A stretch of DNA of 26,794 nt from an uncultured Parabacteroides sp. (GCA_900552465.1 URZO01000061.1:1-26794); one strand, 5' to 3'. Counted from the stretch's first letter, positions 1 through 8,387 are shown. The notes: generated from the sequence alone by a model not told the origin. Translations and numbers: made by a program.

Positions 1-123
1 GGCGGTTACAGCGCCGATATCTCTCATGACGGAGAGTCGGGACTGGACAACGCCCTGACCGGCATTTACGACGTGGTGCTGCTGGACGCGCAAGCGCATT
101 GCAAACCCAAATCGACAGTCTGA
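1..123 (+). CDS. Response-regulator receiver domain fragment, cut at both ends
   Basis: Frame 1 is open from the window edge to a TGA at 121-123. Its first 30 residues read like the middle of a CheY/OmpR-type receiver domain: the stretch HDGESGLDNALTGIYDVVLL is followed by Asp29 (codon 85-87), which fits the phospho-acceptor position at the end of strand beta-3. In the family this Asp is normally followed by a hydrophobic-Pro-Gly segment. Here the next residues (AQAHCKPKSTV) have no receiver character, and the frame stops. Around base 90 the overlapping frame 3 becomes the phage protein, so a junction lies at about 88-98. The gene starts outside the window and its output domain is missing. 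A normal intact gene is excluded; whether the break is real or an assembly artefact cannot be told here. The family call rests on one short motif region. Confidence 0.6.
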   Translation, partial: GGYSADISHDGESGLDNALTGIYDVVLLDAQAHCKPKSTV

Positions 124-791
124 CGAAAGAAAAGGCACGTTTGGAAAAAGCCATTGCCGACGGCGCGACGGATGCGGAAACCGCAAAGGCATTGAAGCAA
201 GCAAAGGCAGATTTGCAAAGCGTTACGACCCAATACAACGACCTCAAAACGAAATACGACCAAGCCGAACAAACCCACACAAACGAGGTGTTCGGCATTC
301 GTGTTGAAACGGCATTGCAGACAGCAACCGCCGGATTGAAGTTTAAGGCAGGGTTGCCGGAAAGCGCAACAAAGGTTTTGTTAGACCAAGCGATTGCAAA
401 GATTAAGGGCATGAACCCCGAATTTATCGACGACGGAAAGGGCGGCAAAATGTTAGCGTTTAAGGACGAAAACGGCGCAATCATGCGCAACCCGAACAAT
501 CAGTTGAACCCGTACACCCCCGGCGACCTTTTGACCCGTGAATTGGAAACAATGGGTATTTTGGATAAGGGACGCCAAGCGGCGGGCGGCGGTACAGGCG
601 CACCAAGTGGAGGCAGTGCGGGCGGTAATATTACCGTTGACATATCCGGCGCAAAAACGAGGGTTGAGGCATACGACGCAATTACGGCGACATTGGAACA
701 ACAAGGGTTAAAAGTCGGAACGGCTGAATTTGACGCCGGAATGCAACAAGCATGGAAAGACAACAATATTGCCGCATTGCCGGAAAAGTAA
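99..791 (+). CDS. Phage scaffold-like / head-assembly protein, 5'-truncated
   Basis: A 230-residue open frame from a TTG at 99; the frame stays open upstream to about base 90, so the TTG is probably internal and the true N-terminus is lost at the junction. Residues 1-60 are charged, heptad-like and rich in Lys/Glu/Ala/Gln, predicting a coiled coil. They are followed by a mixed segment (about 62-150), a low-complexity Gly/Ala/Ser linker (about 158-175) and a short acidic helical tail. A coiled-coil protein immediately upstream of a major capsid gene is the usual place and build of a tailed-phage scaffolding protein; that assignment is by context and architecture, not by a recognised motif. The spacer to the next gene is 57 bases. 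It could instead be another head protein. Confidence 0.55.
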   Translation: MQTQIDSLTKEKARLEKAIADGATDAETAKALKQAKADLQSVTTQYNDLKTKYDQAEQTHTNEVFGIRVETALQTATAGLKFKAGLPESATKVLLDQAIAKIKGMNPEFIDDGKGGKMLAFKDENGAIMRNPNNQLNPYTPGDLLTRELETMGILDKGRQAAGGGTGAPSGGSAGGNITVDISGAKTRVEAYDAITATLEQQGLKVGTAEFDAGMQQAWKDNNIAALPEK

Positions 792-848
792 AAGACAACA
801 CGGGTAAAGGGTAAACCCGCATTTATAAACAATTTAATTTTTTAAACA

Positions 849-1961
849 ATGAGTTTAATTGCAACAAGAGTACAGAATTGGCGGATAGAGAACCCGGAGT
901 TAGACCGTAATATGTTCCGCCCGTGTGAGTACGGCGCATTGGATTTCTTTATTGAGCAAACCAACGCCCCCAACTCAATTATTAGCCCTAATTTGAGAGA
1001 TAGGGCATTAGCAAGTATCGGTAACACGGTACAAGTTCCCGTTATCAATTACGACGAAAACGTAGAAGTTAGCAACGTGCGTTCGTGCGTTATTGCCGAC
1101 AATGAAAATACGTCCGCATTGGTAACGCTTGTTTGGACTACCTATGCAATCGGGTTTACAATGGTTCCGGCGGCGTATTCAAACAATGAAATTTCGTACC
1201 AACACGATTTCATGCGCAAAATGGAGAAAACAACCCGTGCGTTGGCGGATGCTTTGGATAAAGGAGCCGTTGCCGCATTGGAAGCGAACAAAACGCAAGT
1301 TTTCAAAACCTTGCTTAACTACACGCAGACCGGAAACGTGGTACAAGTTCCAACCCAAATGGCAACCGAGATTTTGGGCGACATTAACCCAATCATGCGG
1401 GCGAATTGTTATCCGGAATATATCCATCTTATCGCAAATGCGGGGGTTGATAGCCTAATTCGCAAGTTGGCGCAACATGGCGTTTACAACGACGTTAATA
1501 AGCGTATGGAGTACGACAACAAAGTATTGCACTACACTAATAACGTAACAGACGAAGCGGGTAAAATGGGAACAATGTTTGCCGTTGCCGATGGAAACGT
1601 TGGTATCTTAACCCGTGTTGACCGTGAGGCATACCGCCGCACCCGTGCGAATTTCCACGAATGGGACATTGTACGATTGCCGTACATTGATTTGCCCGTT
1701 GGTTCGCATTATTATACCGCCGTGGGCGACCAATCGGCGATTATGGGCGACGCAACCGCCGATTTGACGTGTGCGGTTAAGGAGTATTTCGGATTTAGCG
1801 TTGATGTTGCCTACATGGTAGCATATAACAGCAAACCGGACACCGTGGCAAATCCGATTATCAAAGCCGAGATTGCAGCACGCAACCCGAACGAACCGTT
1901 AGGAATGCCCGTATATGTAACCAACGCCGGGGAATTTCCCGCCGGGGGTAAAGGCGCATAA
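849..1961 (+). CDS. Probable phage major capsid protein
   Basis: A complete 370-residue frame with ATG at 849. It has no signal peptide or membrane segment, is Asn/Asp/Ala/Val rich, and has the length and composition usual for HK97-fold coat proteins. Features matching coat proteins are an N-terminal segment on positioning against partners, a long central helix region (about residues 118-145, the charged stretch around MRKMEKTTRALADALDKG), a mid-protein domain with several Asn-rich turns, and a C-terminal 'PVYVTNAGEFPAGGKGA' tail. It follows a scaffold-like gene, the canonical head-module order. I do not recognise a specific family signature, so the call rests on size, composition and order. 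No portal, protease or tail genes follow: 11 bases after the stop the sequence becomes chromosomal. Confidence 0.6.
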   Translation: MSLIATRVQNWRIENPELDRNMFRPCEYGALDFFIEQTNAPNSIISPNLRDRALASIGNTVQVPVINYDENVEVSNVRSCVIADNENTSALVTLVWTTYAIGFTMVPAAYSNNEISYQHDFMRKMEKTTRALADALDKGAVAALEANKTQVFKTLLNYTQTGNVVQVPTQMATEILGDINPIMRANCYPEYIHLIANAGVDSLIRKLAQHGVYNDVNKRMEYDNKVLHYTNNVTDEAGKMGTMFAVADGNVGILTRVDREAYRRTRANFHEWDIVRLPYIDLPVGSHYYTAVGDQSAIMGDATADLTCAVKEYFGFSVDVAYMVAYNSKPDTVANPIIKAEIAARNPNEPLGMPVYVTNAGEFPAGGKGA

Positions 1962-1972
1962 GCCGGAATTGG

Positions 1973-2434
1973 GTGATCAAATATCTGTTCCTCATTTTCG
2001 GATATTCCATTCCGGCACTGATCTATATATATGAAATTTTAAGTCTTGCAGTGCCTTTCATTGCTTACTACCTGACTAAGCGCTACCGGCAGGATATAGG
2101 CGGGAACATCAGTTTTTTCCATGCCTGGCGGTTCGGGATCATGCTGTATTTCTTTGCCGCACTGATCGTCTCGATCGAACATTTCATCTTTTTCCAGTTT
2201 ATCGCTCCGCCCGATTTCATCAGCAACACAATAAACATGGCGATGAACACGTTAAAGAACGCGGATGTCAACAGTGAAGTGATCGACGCGATCAGCCGAA
2301 CGAACTTCACTCCCACTCACATGGCTATTCAACAGATTTTCAATAATATATTTTACGGAATTATTCTATCTGTACCGGTAGCTGCACTGGTCTGCCGCAA
2401 ACAGACAGCAGACACGGTGTCTGAAGAAAAATAA
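1973..2434 (+). CDS. DUF4199-like membrane protein, 5'-truncated
   Basis: A 153-residue frame beginning at a GTG (1973); the codon before it, TGG (1970-1972), continues the hydrophobic frame as W-VIKYLFLIFGYS. The protein resembles the DUF4199 family of Bacteroidota: membrane helices at about residues 2-16 and 18-34, the motif RYRQDIGG-ISFFHAW-FG, a helix at about 55-75, a soluble loop of about 50 residues, and a last helix at about 120-142. DUF4199 proteins normally have some 20 residues before the first helix; these are absent, because the phage block ends only 11 bases upstream. The GTG is therefore probably an internal codon. It lies 21 bases before the glycosyltransferase gene, a typical operon spacing. 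Function of the family is unknown. Confidence 0.65.
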   Translation: MIKYLFLIFGYSIPALIYIYEILSLAVPFIAYYLTKRYRQDIGGNISFFHAWRFGIMLYFFAALIVSIEHFIFFQFIAPPDFISNTINMAMNTLKNADVNSEVIDAISRTNFTPTHMAIQQIFNNIFYGIILSVPVAALVCRKQTADTVSEEK

Positions 2435-2455
2435 GAAGCAAATAGAAAACAAATA

Positions 2456-3409
2456 ATGGACATATCAGTAGTTATACCACTGTACAATGAAGCCGAGTCT
2501 CTTCCAGAATTGTTTGCGTGGATAGAGCGGGTGATGAAAGAACATAATTTCAGTTACGAAGTAATCTTTATTAATGACGGGAGCACGGACAACTCCTGGG
2601 AAGTGATCGAATCGTTAAAGAGCAAAGCTCCCGAGGTGGTACGGGCTGTAAAATTCCGTCGCAACTACGGGAAATCGCCCGGCCTGAACTGCGGTTTCCG
2701 CATGGCTACGGGAGATGTTATCATCACAATGGATGCCGACCTGCAGGATAGCCCCGACGAGATACCGGAACTGTACAGGATGATCACCGAAGACGGCTAC
2801 GACCTGGTTTCCGGTTGGAAAAAGAAACGGTACGACCCGTTGACAAAGACGATCCCGACCAAACTGTTCAATGCGACGGCACGCAAATTCTCAGGCATCA
2901 GGAACCTGCACGACTTCAATTGCGGGCTGAAGGCCTATAAGAACATCGTAATCAAAAATATCGAGGTGTATAACGACATGCACCGCTATATCCCCTATTT
3001 GGCTAAGATTGCCGGATTCAATAAGATCGGAGAGAAAGTAGTGCAACACCAGGCACGGAAATACGGGACGACCAAGTTCGGGCTGGACCGTTTCGTCAAT
3101 GGTTACCTGGACCTGATCACACTGTGGTTCACGTCTAAATTCGGAAAGAAGCCGATGCACTTCTTCGGGCTTTGGGGAAGCGTGATGTTCTTTATCGGCT
3201 TTGTTGCGCTGGTGATCGTGCTGAGTGCGAAACTGATCTCGATCTGCTCAGGCGAATTGAGGCCGTTGGTAACCAACTCGCCCTATTTCTACATCTCCCT
3301 GACTGCCATGATAGTCGGAACCCAGCTGTTCCTGGCCGGATTCATCGGAGAGCTGATCTCAAGGGATTCCCCGAACAGGAACAAATACAAAATAGAAACG
3401 GAGATATGA
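2456..3409 (+). CDS. GT2 family membrane glycosyltransferase (polyprenyl-phosphate sugar transferase type)
   Basis: 317 residues from ATG 2456. Residues 1-230 form a GT-A domain: the opening SVVIPLYNEAESL, the DGSTD nucleotide-binding turn (41-45), and the DxD-type metal motif in TMDADLQDSP (Asp93-Asp95). The region around 'LHDFNCGLKAY' fits the GtrB/ArnC/DPM1-like subgroup. Two C-terminal membrane helices (about 240-262 and 278-302) match the GtrB pattern, in which the enzyme moves a sugar from a nucleotide donor to undecaprenyl phosphate at the inner leaflet. The exact sugar cannot be read from sequence. It follows the DUF4199 gene by 21 bases and precedes mntP by 7, so the three are probably co-transcribed. 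Confidence 0.88.
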   Translation: MDISVVIPLYNEAESLPELFAWIERVMKEHNFSYEVIFINDGSTDNSWEVIESLKSKAPEVVRAVKFRRNYGKSPGLNCGFRMATGDVIITMDADLQDSPDEIPELYRMITEDGYDLVSGWKKKRYDPLTKTIPTKLFNATARKFSGIRNLHDFNCGLKAYKNIVIKNIEVYNDMHRYIPYLAKIAGFNKIGEKVVQHQARKYGTTKFGLDRFVNGYLDLITLWFTSKFGKKPMHFFGLWGSVMFFIGFVALVIVLSAKLISICSGELRPLVTNSPYFYISLTAMIVGTQLFLAGFIGELISRDSPNRNKYKIETEI

Positions 3410-3416
3410 TTGTCTT

Positions 3417-3983
3417 ATGTCATTTATCGAGATAGTGTTACTGGCTGTGGGATTGTCGATGGACAGTCTCGCAGTTTCGGTTACAGGCGGAGCTCTTATA
3501 CAAAACTATAGGCATCGGCACATGCTGAAAATAGGCTGTGTGATGGGAGTTTTCCAGGCCGGCATGACCCTCGCAGGGTATCTGGCAGGTATGAGCTTCA
3601 AGAAATATATCACAGCATTCGACCACTGGATCGCATTCATCCTGCTGCTCTACATAGGAAGCAAGATGATATACGAAAGCACCCAGGACAGGGAAGAAGA
3701 CAGCAAGACGAATCCGCTACGCTTCAAAACACTATGCGGGCTGGGCGTTGCAACAAGCATCGACGCACTGGCCATCGGCATATCGCTGGCCTGTCTGGAA
3801 TCGGCCATCGCATTGGAAGCATTGACAATCGGTGTGGTGACATTCCTGATTTCAGCATTCGGCGTTTACTTCGGACATCATTTCGGCCGTAAGATCGACC
3901 TGAAGCTGGATCTGATCGGCGGGCTGATACTGATCGCTATCGGCACCAAGATACTGATCGAGCATATCTATTTCAACGGATAA
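3417..3983 (+). CDS. mntP: Manganese efflux pump MntP
   Basis: 188 residues, six predicted membrane helices, the usual size of MntP (UPF0059/DUF204). The two halves carry the family's repeated signature: LSMDSLAVSV with Asp16 and ATSIDALAIGIS with Asp116, acidic residues inside helices expected to bind Mn2+. A charged cytoplasmic loop (about 86-104) separates the halves. The start ATG 3417 is 7 bases after the glycosyltransferase stop, suggesting read-through or coupling. MntP exports excess Mn2+ across the inner membrane. In enterobacteria the gene has its own Mn-sensing leader; here the gap is too short for one, so any metal control must act at the operon promoter or elsewhere. Confidence 0.93.
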   Translation: MSFIEIVLLAVGLSMDSLAVSVTGGALIQNYRHRHMLKIGCVMGVFQAGMTLAGYLAGMSFKKYITAFDHWIAFILLLYIGSKMIYESTQDREEDSKTNPLRFKTLCGLGVATSIDALAIGISLACLESAIALEALTIGVVTFLISAFGVYFGHHFGRKIDLKLDLIGGLILIAIGTKILIEHIYFNG

Positions 3984-4041
3984 AACCATCGACAAGGTTA
4001 TTGATCCGGACCAGCTATCGGACATTGTAAAAATATATACC

Positions 4042-5772
4042 ATGAAAAGCCAACAATTACGTAAATTAGCTCCCGAACTGGATTCGCTCCGGTTGGGAAG
4101 CGGATGGAGCATCGAAGATCTCGGTAAGTCACAAATCATCGTGGAAAGCAGCTACGGACACAGCCATCCGGGCAGCGCCCACCTCGACCAACTGGTCGCC
4201 GAAGCCGGCAAAGGCGTGAACGACGGGGGAGGCCGGGCCGCCAACTACTACGTAACCGACATCTGCGACGGGGAGGCACAGGGACACGACGGCATGAACT
4301 TCTCGCTCGTCTCACGCGACATCATGGCCGCCATGATGGAAATACATGTAAAAGCAACCCCTTTCGACGCCGGTGTCTACATCGCCAGTTGCGATAAATC
4401 CGTTCCGGCCCACCTGATGGCCATCGCACGGTTGGATATGCCCGCCGTCTTCATACCGGGAGGCATCATGAAAGCCGGTCCGAACCTGCTTACCCTCGAA
4501 CAGATCGGGACCTACAGCGCGCAGTATGAACGGAAGGAAATCAGCGAAGAGCAATTCATGGTCTACAAACGGGATGCCTGCCCCGAATGTGGTGCCTGTT
4601 CCTTTATGGGGACGGCTTCCACGATGCAGGTCATGGCCGAGGCGTTAGGGATCGCCCTGCCGGGGTCGGCCCTGATCCCGACACAAATCCACTATCTGAA
4701 AGAGATGGCCCGCCAGGCAGGTTACCGGGCGACCGAGCTTGCCGGAGAGGAGCTGAAACCATCGGACATCATGACCCGTAAGGCATTCGAAAACGCCATC
4801 ATGGTGCATGCCGCCATAGCCGGTTCGAGCAACAGCCTCCTTCACCTGCCGGCAATCGCCCACGAATTAGGCATCCAGCTACCACCGGAACTGTTCGACG
4901 AGATCCACCGCAAGATACCGTTCCTGCTCAACATCCGCCCCAGCGGTTTCTGGCCGGGCGAATATTTCTGGTATGCCGGTGGCGTCCCCGCCATCATGGA
5001 GGAGATCAAGGCATTCCTGCACCTGGACGTATTGACGGTAACCGGCAAGACACTGGGAGAGAACCTGGACACCTTGAAGCAGAGCGGCTTCTACGAAGGA
5101 TGCCACAAATATCTGCAAGCCCTCGGCGTGAAGACCTCCGACATCATTAAACCCCTCGATAACCCGATCAGGGCACAGGGCGCCATCGCCATCCTGACGG
5201 GAAACCTCGCACCGGAAGGAGCTGTCGTCAAGCATGCCGCCATCTCTCCCAAGCTGATGCAGGCGACCTTGAAAGCACGCGTATTCGATTGCGAAGAAGA
5301 GGCCCTCCAAGCCGTACTGACCAAAGACATCAAGCCGGGTGAAGCCGTGTTCATCCGCTACGAAGGCCCCAAGGGCAGCGGCATGCCCGAGATGTTCTAC
5401 ACAACAGAGGCCATCGCCTCCGACCCCGAACTGATCGAGACGATTGCCCTGATCACAGACGGACGCTTCTCAGGCGCCACGCGCGGCCCTGCCATCGGCC
5501 ATGTTTCCCCCGAAGCCTCCGAAGGCGGCCCGATAGCCCTGGTGGAAGACGGCGACCTGATCAGCATCGACATCCCCGCCCGCAGGCTCGACATTACCGG
5601 AACCGGCGGCGTTCCCAAAAGCCCGGAAGAGATGGAAGCGATCCTCTCCGAACGGCGTGCACGATGGGTGCAGCCCGCTCTGCGTTTCAACACTGGTATT
5701 CTGAGTATTTTCACCCGCAACAGCGTTTCGCCGATGAAGGGTGCTTATATGGAGGATACCCGTCATGGCTGA
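4042..5772 (+). CDS. IlvD/Edd-family dehydratase, probable sugar-acid (YjhG/YagF-like) dehydratase
   Basis: 576 residues. Family marks: TDICDGEAQGHDGM (about 72-85), ASCDKSVP (Cys117-Asp118-Lys119, where the Lys is carbamylated to bind Mg in relatives), Cys186 in GACSFMGTAST, the block MVHAAIAGSSN (254-264), TVTGKTLGENL (332-342), GNLAPEGAVVKHAA (387-400) and ITDGRFSGAT (471-480). The usual first cluster Cys (PCN motif) is replaced by PGSAHL (43-48); a Cys75 in DICDG instead resembles the E. coli YjhG/YagF xylonate dehydratases as I recall them. The overlapping GntP permease supports a role in dehydrating an imported aldonate to a 2-keto-3-deoxy acid, rather than in branched-chain amino acid synthesis. 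The residue at the usual catalytic Ser position is Thr480. The substrate is unknown. Confidence 0.85.
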   Translation: MKSQQLRKLAPELDSLRLGSGWSIEDLGKSQIIVESSYGHSHPGSAHLDQLVAEAGKGVNDGGGRAANYYVTDICDGEAQGHDGMNFSLVSRDIMAAMMEIHVKATPFDAGVYIASCDKSVPAHLMAIARLDMPAVFIPGGIMKAGPNLLTLEQIGTYSAQYERKEISEEQFMVYKRDACPECGACSFMGTASTMQVMAEALGIALPGSALIPTQIHYLKEMARQAGYRATELAGEELKPSDIMTRKAFENAIMVHAAIAGSSNSLLHLPAIAHELGIQLPPELFDEIHRKIPFLLNIRPSGFWPGEYFWYAGGVPAIMEEIKAFLHLDVLTVTGKTLGENLDTLKQSGFYEGCHKYLQALGVKTSDIIKPLDNPIRAQGAIAILTGNLAPEGAVVKHAAISPKLMQATLKARVFDCEEEALQAVLTKDIKPGEAVFIRYEGPKGSGMPEMFYTTEAIASDPELIETIALITDGRFSGATRGPAIGHVSPEASEGGPIALVEDGDLISIDIPARRLDITGTGGVPKSPEEMEAILSERRARWVQPALRFNTGILSIFTRNSVSPMKGAYMEDTRHG

Positions 5773-7135
5773 TCCGGCAACCCTCCTGTTAGTCACCGTA
5801 CTGGCAATCGGATTGTTGCTGGTACTGGTTTTGTGGATCAAACTGCATCCTTTCCTGTCGCTCCTGATCACGGCTATGTTCTTAGGTATCGCCTCCGGCA
5901 TGCCGTTAGGGAAGGTGACCGACTCCATCCAGAGCGGCCTGGGCGGGACATTAGGATTTGTGGCAACGGTTGTCGGGATCGGCAGCATCTTCGGCCAGAT
6001 ACTCGAAGCATCCGGCGGAACGGAGGCGATTGCCAAGACACTGATCCGGCGTTTCGGGAAAGAGAAGGCGCATTGGAGCCTGTCGTTCGCCGGGTTCCTG
6101 ATTGCGATTCCCGTGTTCTTCGACGTGGGCTTTATCATCCTCGTGCCGGTGGTCTATGCGCTGGCTAAGGATACCAAGAAATCGACTTTATACTATGCCA
6201 TCCCGCTGCTGGCGGGGTTGGCAGTGACGCATACGTTCATCCCTCCTACTCCGGGTCCGGTGGCTGTGGCCGACATGTTAGGGGCCGACTTAGGATGGGT
6301 GATCCTGGTCGGGGCGATTATCGGGCTGCCTGTTGCAATCATTGCAGGGCCTCTGTTCGGCAAATACATCGGAAACAAGATATATGTCGCTCCACCGCCC
6401 CACGTGATGGAAGAATTGGCAAAAGGGGACCGTACGGATGATGCCCATTCCCTCCCCTCTTTCGGCATGGTGTCTGCCATCATCGGCATTCCGCTAATCC
6501 TGATGGTGGTTAAGTCTATGGTCGAACTGTTTATCAAACTGGGATACATGGGGAAAGGAATGTTCTACGAAGTAGCGTCTTTCCTGGGACATCCGTTCAC
6601 GGCGCTGATCCTTGCGACATTGATTGCCGCCTGGCTGTTAGGCACACGGCGGGGCTATACCCGCAAAGAGCTGCTCGACATCAGCACGAAGGCATTGGCT
6701 CCGGCGGGCATGATTATCCTGATTATCGGTTCGGGAGGTGCATTCAAACAAATGCTGATCGACAGCGGTGTCGGCGATGTGCTGGCGCAACTGATCTCGA
6801 AGACGCAGTTCCCGCCGATCATACTTGCCTTTATCATTGCAGCGGCGGTACGCATCATCTTAGGTTCAGCCACCGTCTCGATGATTACGGCTGCAGGGAT
6901 CGTCGGCCCGATACTCAGTGCCTATACCCTTTCGGATATGCATTGCGCCCTGATCGTCATCTCGATCGCCTCCGGCGCTACGATCCTCTCGCACGTCAAC
7001 GACAGCGGCTTCTGGCTGGTCGGCAAATACCTCGGACTAACGGAGGTCCAGACGCTAAAATCGTGGACGGTCATGGAAACCATCATCGCGTTAGGGGGAT
7101 TCGGGCTGGCGTTGTTGCTGAGCTTGTTTGTATAA
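5765..7135 (+). CDS. GntP-family gluconate/aldonate:H+ symporter
   Basis: 456 residues from ATG 5765, chosen because GGAGG at 5751-5755 lies nine bases upstream and the protein then starts MADPATLLL directly ahead of the first membrane helix. An in-frame ATG at 5741 would add only eight residues inside the preceding gene. About 12-14 hydrophobic helices. Family marks: FIPPTPGPVAVA near residue 162, GSGGAFKQMLIDSGVG in the second half, the Ser/Thr-rich ATVSMITAAGIVGP segment and the C-terminal SHVNDSGFWLVGKYLGL, a hallmark of GntP permeases. It overlaps the dehydratase by 8 bases, so translation is probably coupled. Together they form a transport plus dehydration pair for a gluconate-like acid. 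No aldolase, kinase or regulator of that pathway is next to them. Confidence 0.92.
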   Translation: MADPATLLLVTVLAIGLLLVLVLWIKLHPFLSLLITAMFLGIASGMPLGKVTDSIQSGLGGTLGFVATVVGIGSIFGQILEASGGTEAIAKTLIRRFGKEKAHWSLSFAGFLIAIPVFFDVGFIILVPVVYALAKDTKKSTLYYAIPLLAGLAVTHTFIPPTPGPVAVADMLGADLGWVILVGAIIGLPVAIIAGPLFGKYIGNKIYVAPPPHVMEELAKGDRTDDAHSLPSFGMVSAIIGIPLILMVVKSMVELFIKLGYMGKGMFYEVASFLGHPFTALILATLIAAWLLGTRRGYTRKELLDISTKALAPAGMIILIIGSGGAFKQMLIDSGVGDVLAQLISKTQFPPIILAFIIAAAVRIILGSATVSMITAAGIVGPILSAYTLSDMHCALIVISIASGATILSHVNDSGFWLVGKYLGLTEVQTLKSWTVMETIIALGGFGLALLLSLFV

Positions 7136-7221
7136 AAATAATACATTGACAAAAAAGAGATGAAAGACATACAGGCCTTATCAATTAGGGCTTTCAAGTG
7201 CTGGACAGCATCAGCTCATGT

Positions 7222-7272
7222 GCTATTAAAAACATGTAACTATCTGATAATAAGGATTGCTATTAAAAACAT
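7222..7272. repeat. Two 14-base direct repeats upstream of apbE
   Basis: GCTATTAAAAACAT occurs at 7222-7235 and again at 7259-7272, 37 bases apart start to start. They lie 60-110 bases upstream of the apbE -7 box, a place where a regulator could bind, or where a small duplication could simply persist. No function can be read from the sequence. Confidence 0.6.
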
Positions 7273-7331
7273 TTCCGGATTTTTCACATTCCGGTGAAGT
7301 TTTCGGATTTCGGGCGGTACATGTTTTTTTG

Positions 7332-7339
7332 TATCTTTG
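7332..7339 (+). promoter_or_regulatory. Bacteroidota-type -7 box for apbE
   Basis: TATCTTTG fits TAnnTTTG and lies 19 bases before the apbE ATG (7359). A good TTTG at the -33 position is not seen (ATTT at 7307-7310 is the nearest). It supports the later start rather than 7257. Confidence 0.55.
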
Positions 7340-7358
7340 TGCACTAAACGAAACAAGA

Positions 7359-8387
7359 ATGTACAGGATAGTTCATTTATTGACACTTTTAGGAGTTATC
7401 TCCTTCATTTCATGCAATAGTAAAAAGCAATATTATGAAGAGAGCGGCACTGTGTTTCATACCTTATACAACATCAAGTATGAGGCGCCACAGCTCTTGA
7501 CAGACAAGATCGATGCAGAGCTACAGCAATTTAATCTGTCTCTGAATCCGTTCAATCCCAATTCGATCATCGCAAAGGTCAACAACAACGAGCCAGTAGA
7601 GGTGGACGAATGGTTTACGGAAGTGTTCAACAAGTCGATGGAGGTCTCACGCAACTCGGACGGTGTTTTCGACATTACCTGCGCCCCTCTGGTCAACGTC
7701 TGGGGATTCGGGTTCAGCAAAAAAGACAGCGTGACACCGGAGATGATCGACAGTCTCAAAACGTTTGTGGGTTACCAAAAGGTACATCTGGACGGCCGGC
7801 GGGTGGTGAAAGACGATCCGAGGCTGTTGCTCAACTGCTCGGCCATCGCCAAGGGATACTCGTGCGACGTGATCGCCCGCCTACTCGAACGCGAGGGGGT
7901 GGAGAATTACATGGTCGACATCGGCGGCGAGGTGATGATGAAGGGTGTCAACCAGAATGGCGCATGCTGGCGTGTCGGCATCAACCTGCCGGAAGACGAC
8001 ACGACAGGCATCAAGAACAAGTATGACGAAGTCATCCAGTTATGCCGGAAAGGGGCAATCGCCACCTCAGGCAATTACCGTAACTTTTACATCAAGGACG
8101 GCAAGAAATATGCCCACACAATCGATCCGCGAACCGGTTATCCCTCGGAGCAAAGCGTGTTGAGCGCAACAATCGTTGCTGCCGACTGCATGACGGCAGA
8201 CGCCTATGCTACTGCTTTTATGGCGATGGGATTGGAAAAGGCACGGCAGATGGCCGATTCTTTACCGGATATCGAATACTACGTAATATATGCTGATGAT
8301 AATGGAAAGCACCAGGTTGAATATTCAAAAGGGATGCTCCAGTATCTGCCTAAACGGAAAGCGACGCTTAGCTCGGATAAACCCTGA
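7359..8387 (+). CDS. apbE: FAD:protein FMN transferase, lipoprotein
   Basis: 342 residues from ATG 7359; an earlier in-frame start would add about 34 residues and hide the signal. Residues 1-19 are a lipoprotein signal ending in FISC (Cys19), so the enzyme should be anchored and face the periplasm. ApbE marks: DGVFDITCAPLVNVWGFG (101-118), NCSAIAKGYSCDVIA (159-173), VDIGGEV (187-192), ATSGNYRNFY (235-244), HTIDPRTGYP (253-262) and the metal-site region MTADAYATAFMAMG (278-291). The family moves FMN from FAD to a Thr of target proteins such as NqrB, NqrC and RnfG; no such target gene is in the window. The gene is followed after 10 bases by a small sensor-like gene, probably co-transcribed. Confidence 0.95.
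   Translation: MYRIVHLLTLLGVISFISCNSKKQYYEESGTVFHTLYNIKYEAPQLLTDKIDAELQQFNLSLNPFNPNSIIAKVNNNEPVEVDEWFTEVFNKSMEVSRNSDGVFDITCAPLVNVWGFGFSKKDSVTPEMIDSLKTFVGYQKVHLDGRRVVKDDPRLLLNCSAIAKGYSCDVIARLLEREGVENYMVDIGGEVMMKGVNQNGACWRVGINLPEDDTTGIKNKYDEVIQLCRKGAIATSGNYRNFYIKDGKKYAHTIDPRTGYPSEQSVLSATIVAADCMTADAYATAFMAMGLEKARQMADSLPDIEYYVIYADDNGKHQVEYSKGMLQYLPKRKATLSSDKP

Larger units (their letters stand above)
90..1966 (+). mobile_element. Phage structural-gene fragment embedded between truncated chromosomal genes
   Basis: This block holds the 3' part of a scaffold-like gene and a complete capsid-like gene. It begins inside a receiver-domain codon series and ends a few bases before the in-frame remains of a DUF4199 gene. 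There is no integrase, transposase, terminal inverted repeat or tRNA at either edge. The hexamer GCGCAT occurs near both ends (94-99 and 1954-1959), too short to be called an attachment repeat. A real prophage scar, a deletion remnant or a chimeric assembly join would all look like this. The phage nature of the genes is moderately sure; the boundaries are good to about 10 bases. Confidence 0.6.

Noticed and set aside
3410..3416. Mn-responsive riboswitch before mntP
   Set aside because: Only seven bases separate mntP from the upstream gene, so there is no room.
5741..5764. Earlier ATG for the GntP permease
   Set aside because: GGAGG at 5751-5755 is correctly placed for ATG 5765, and the extra eight residues add nothing.
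5470..6138. 222-codon minus-strand frame across the dehydratase and permease genes
   Set aside because: Shadow of two coding genes on the plus strand.
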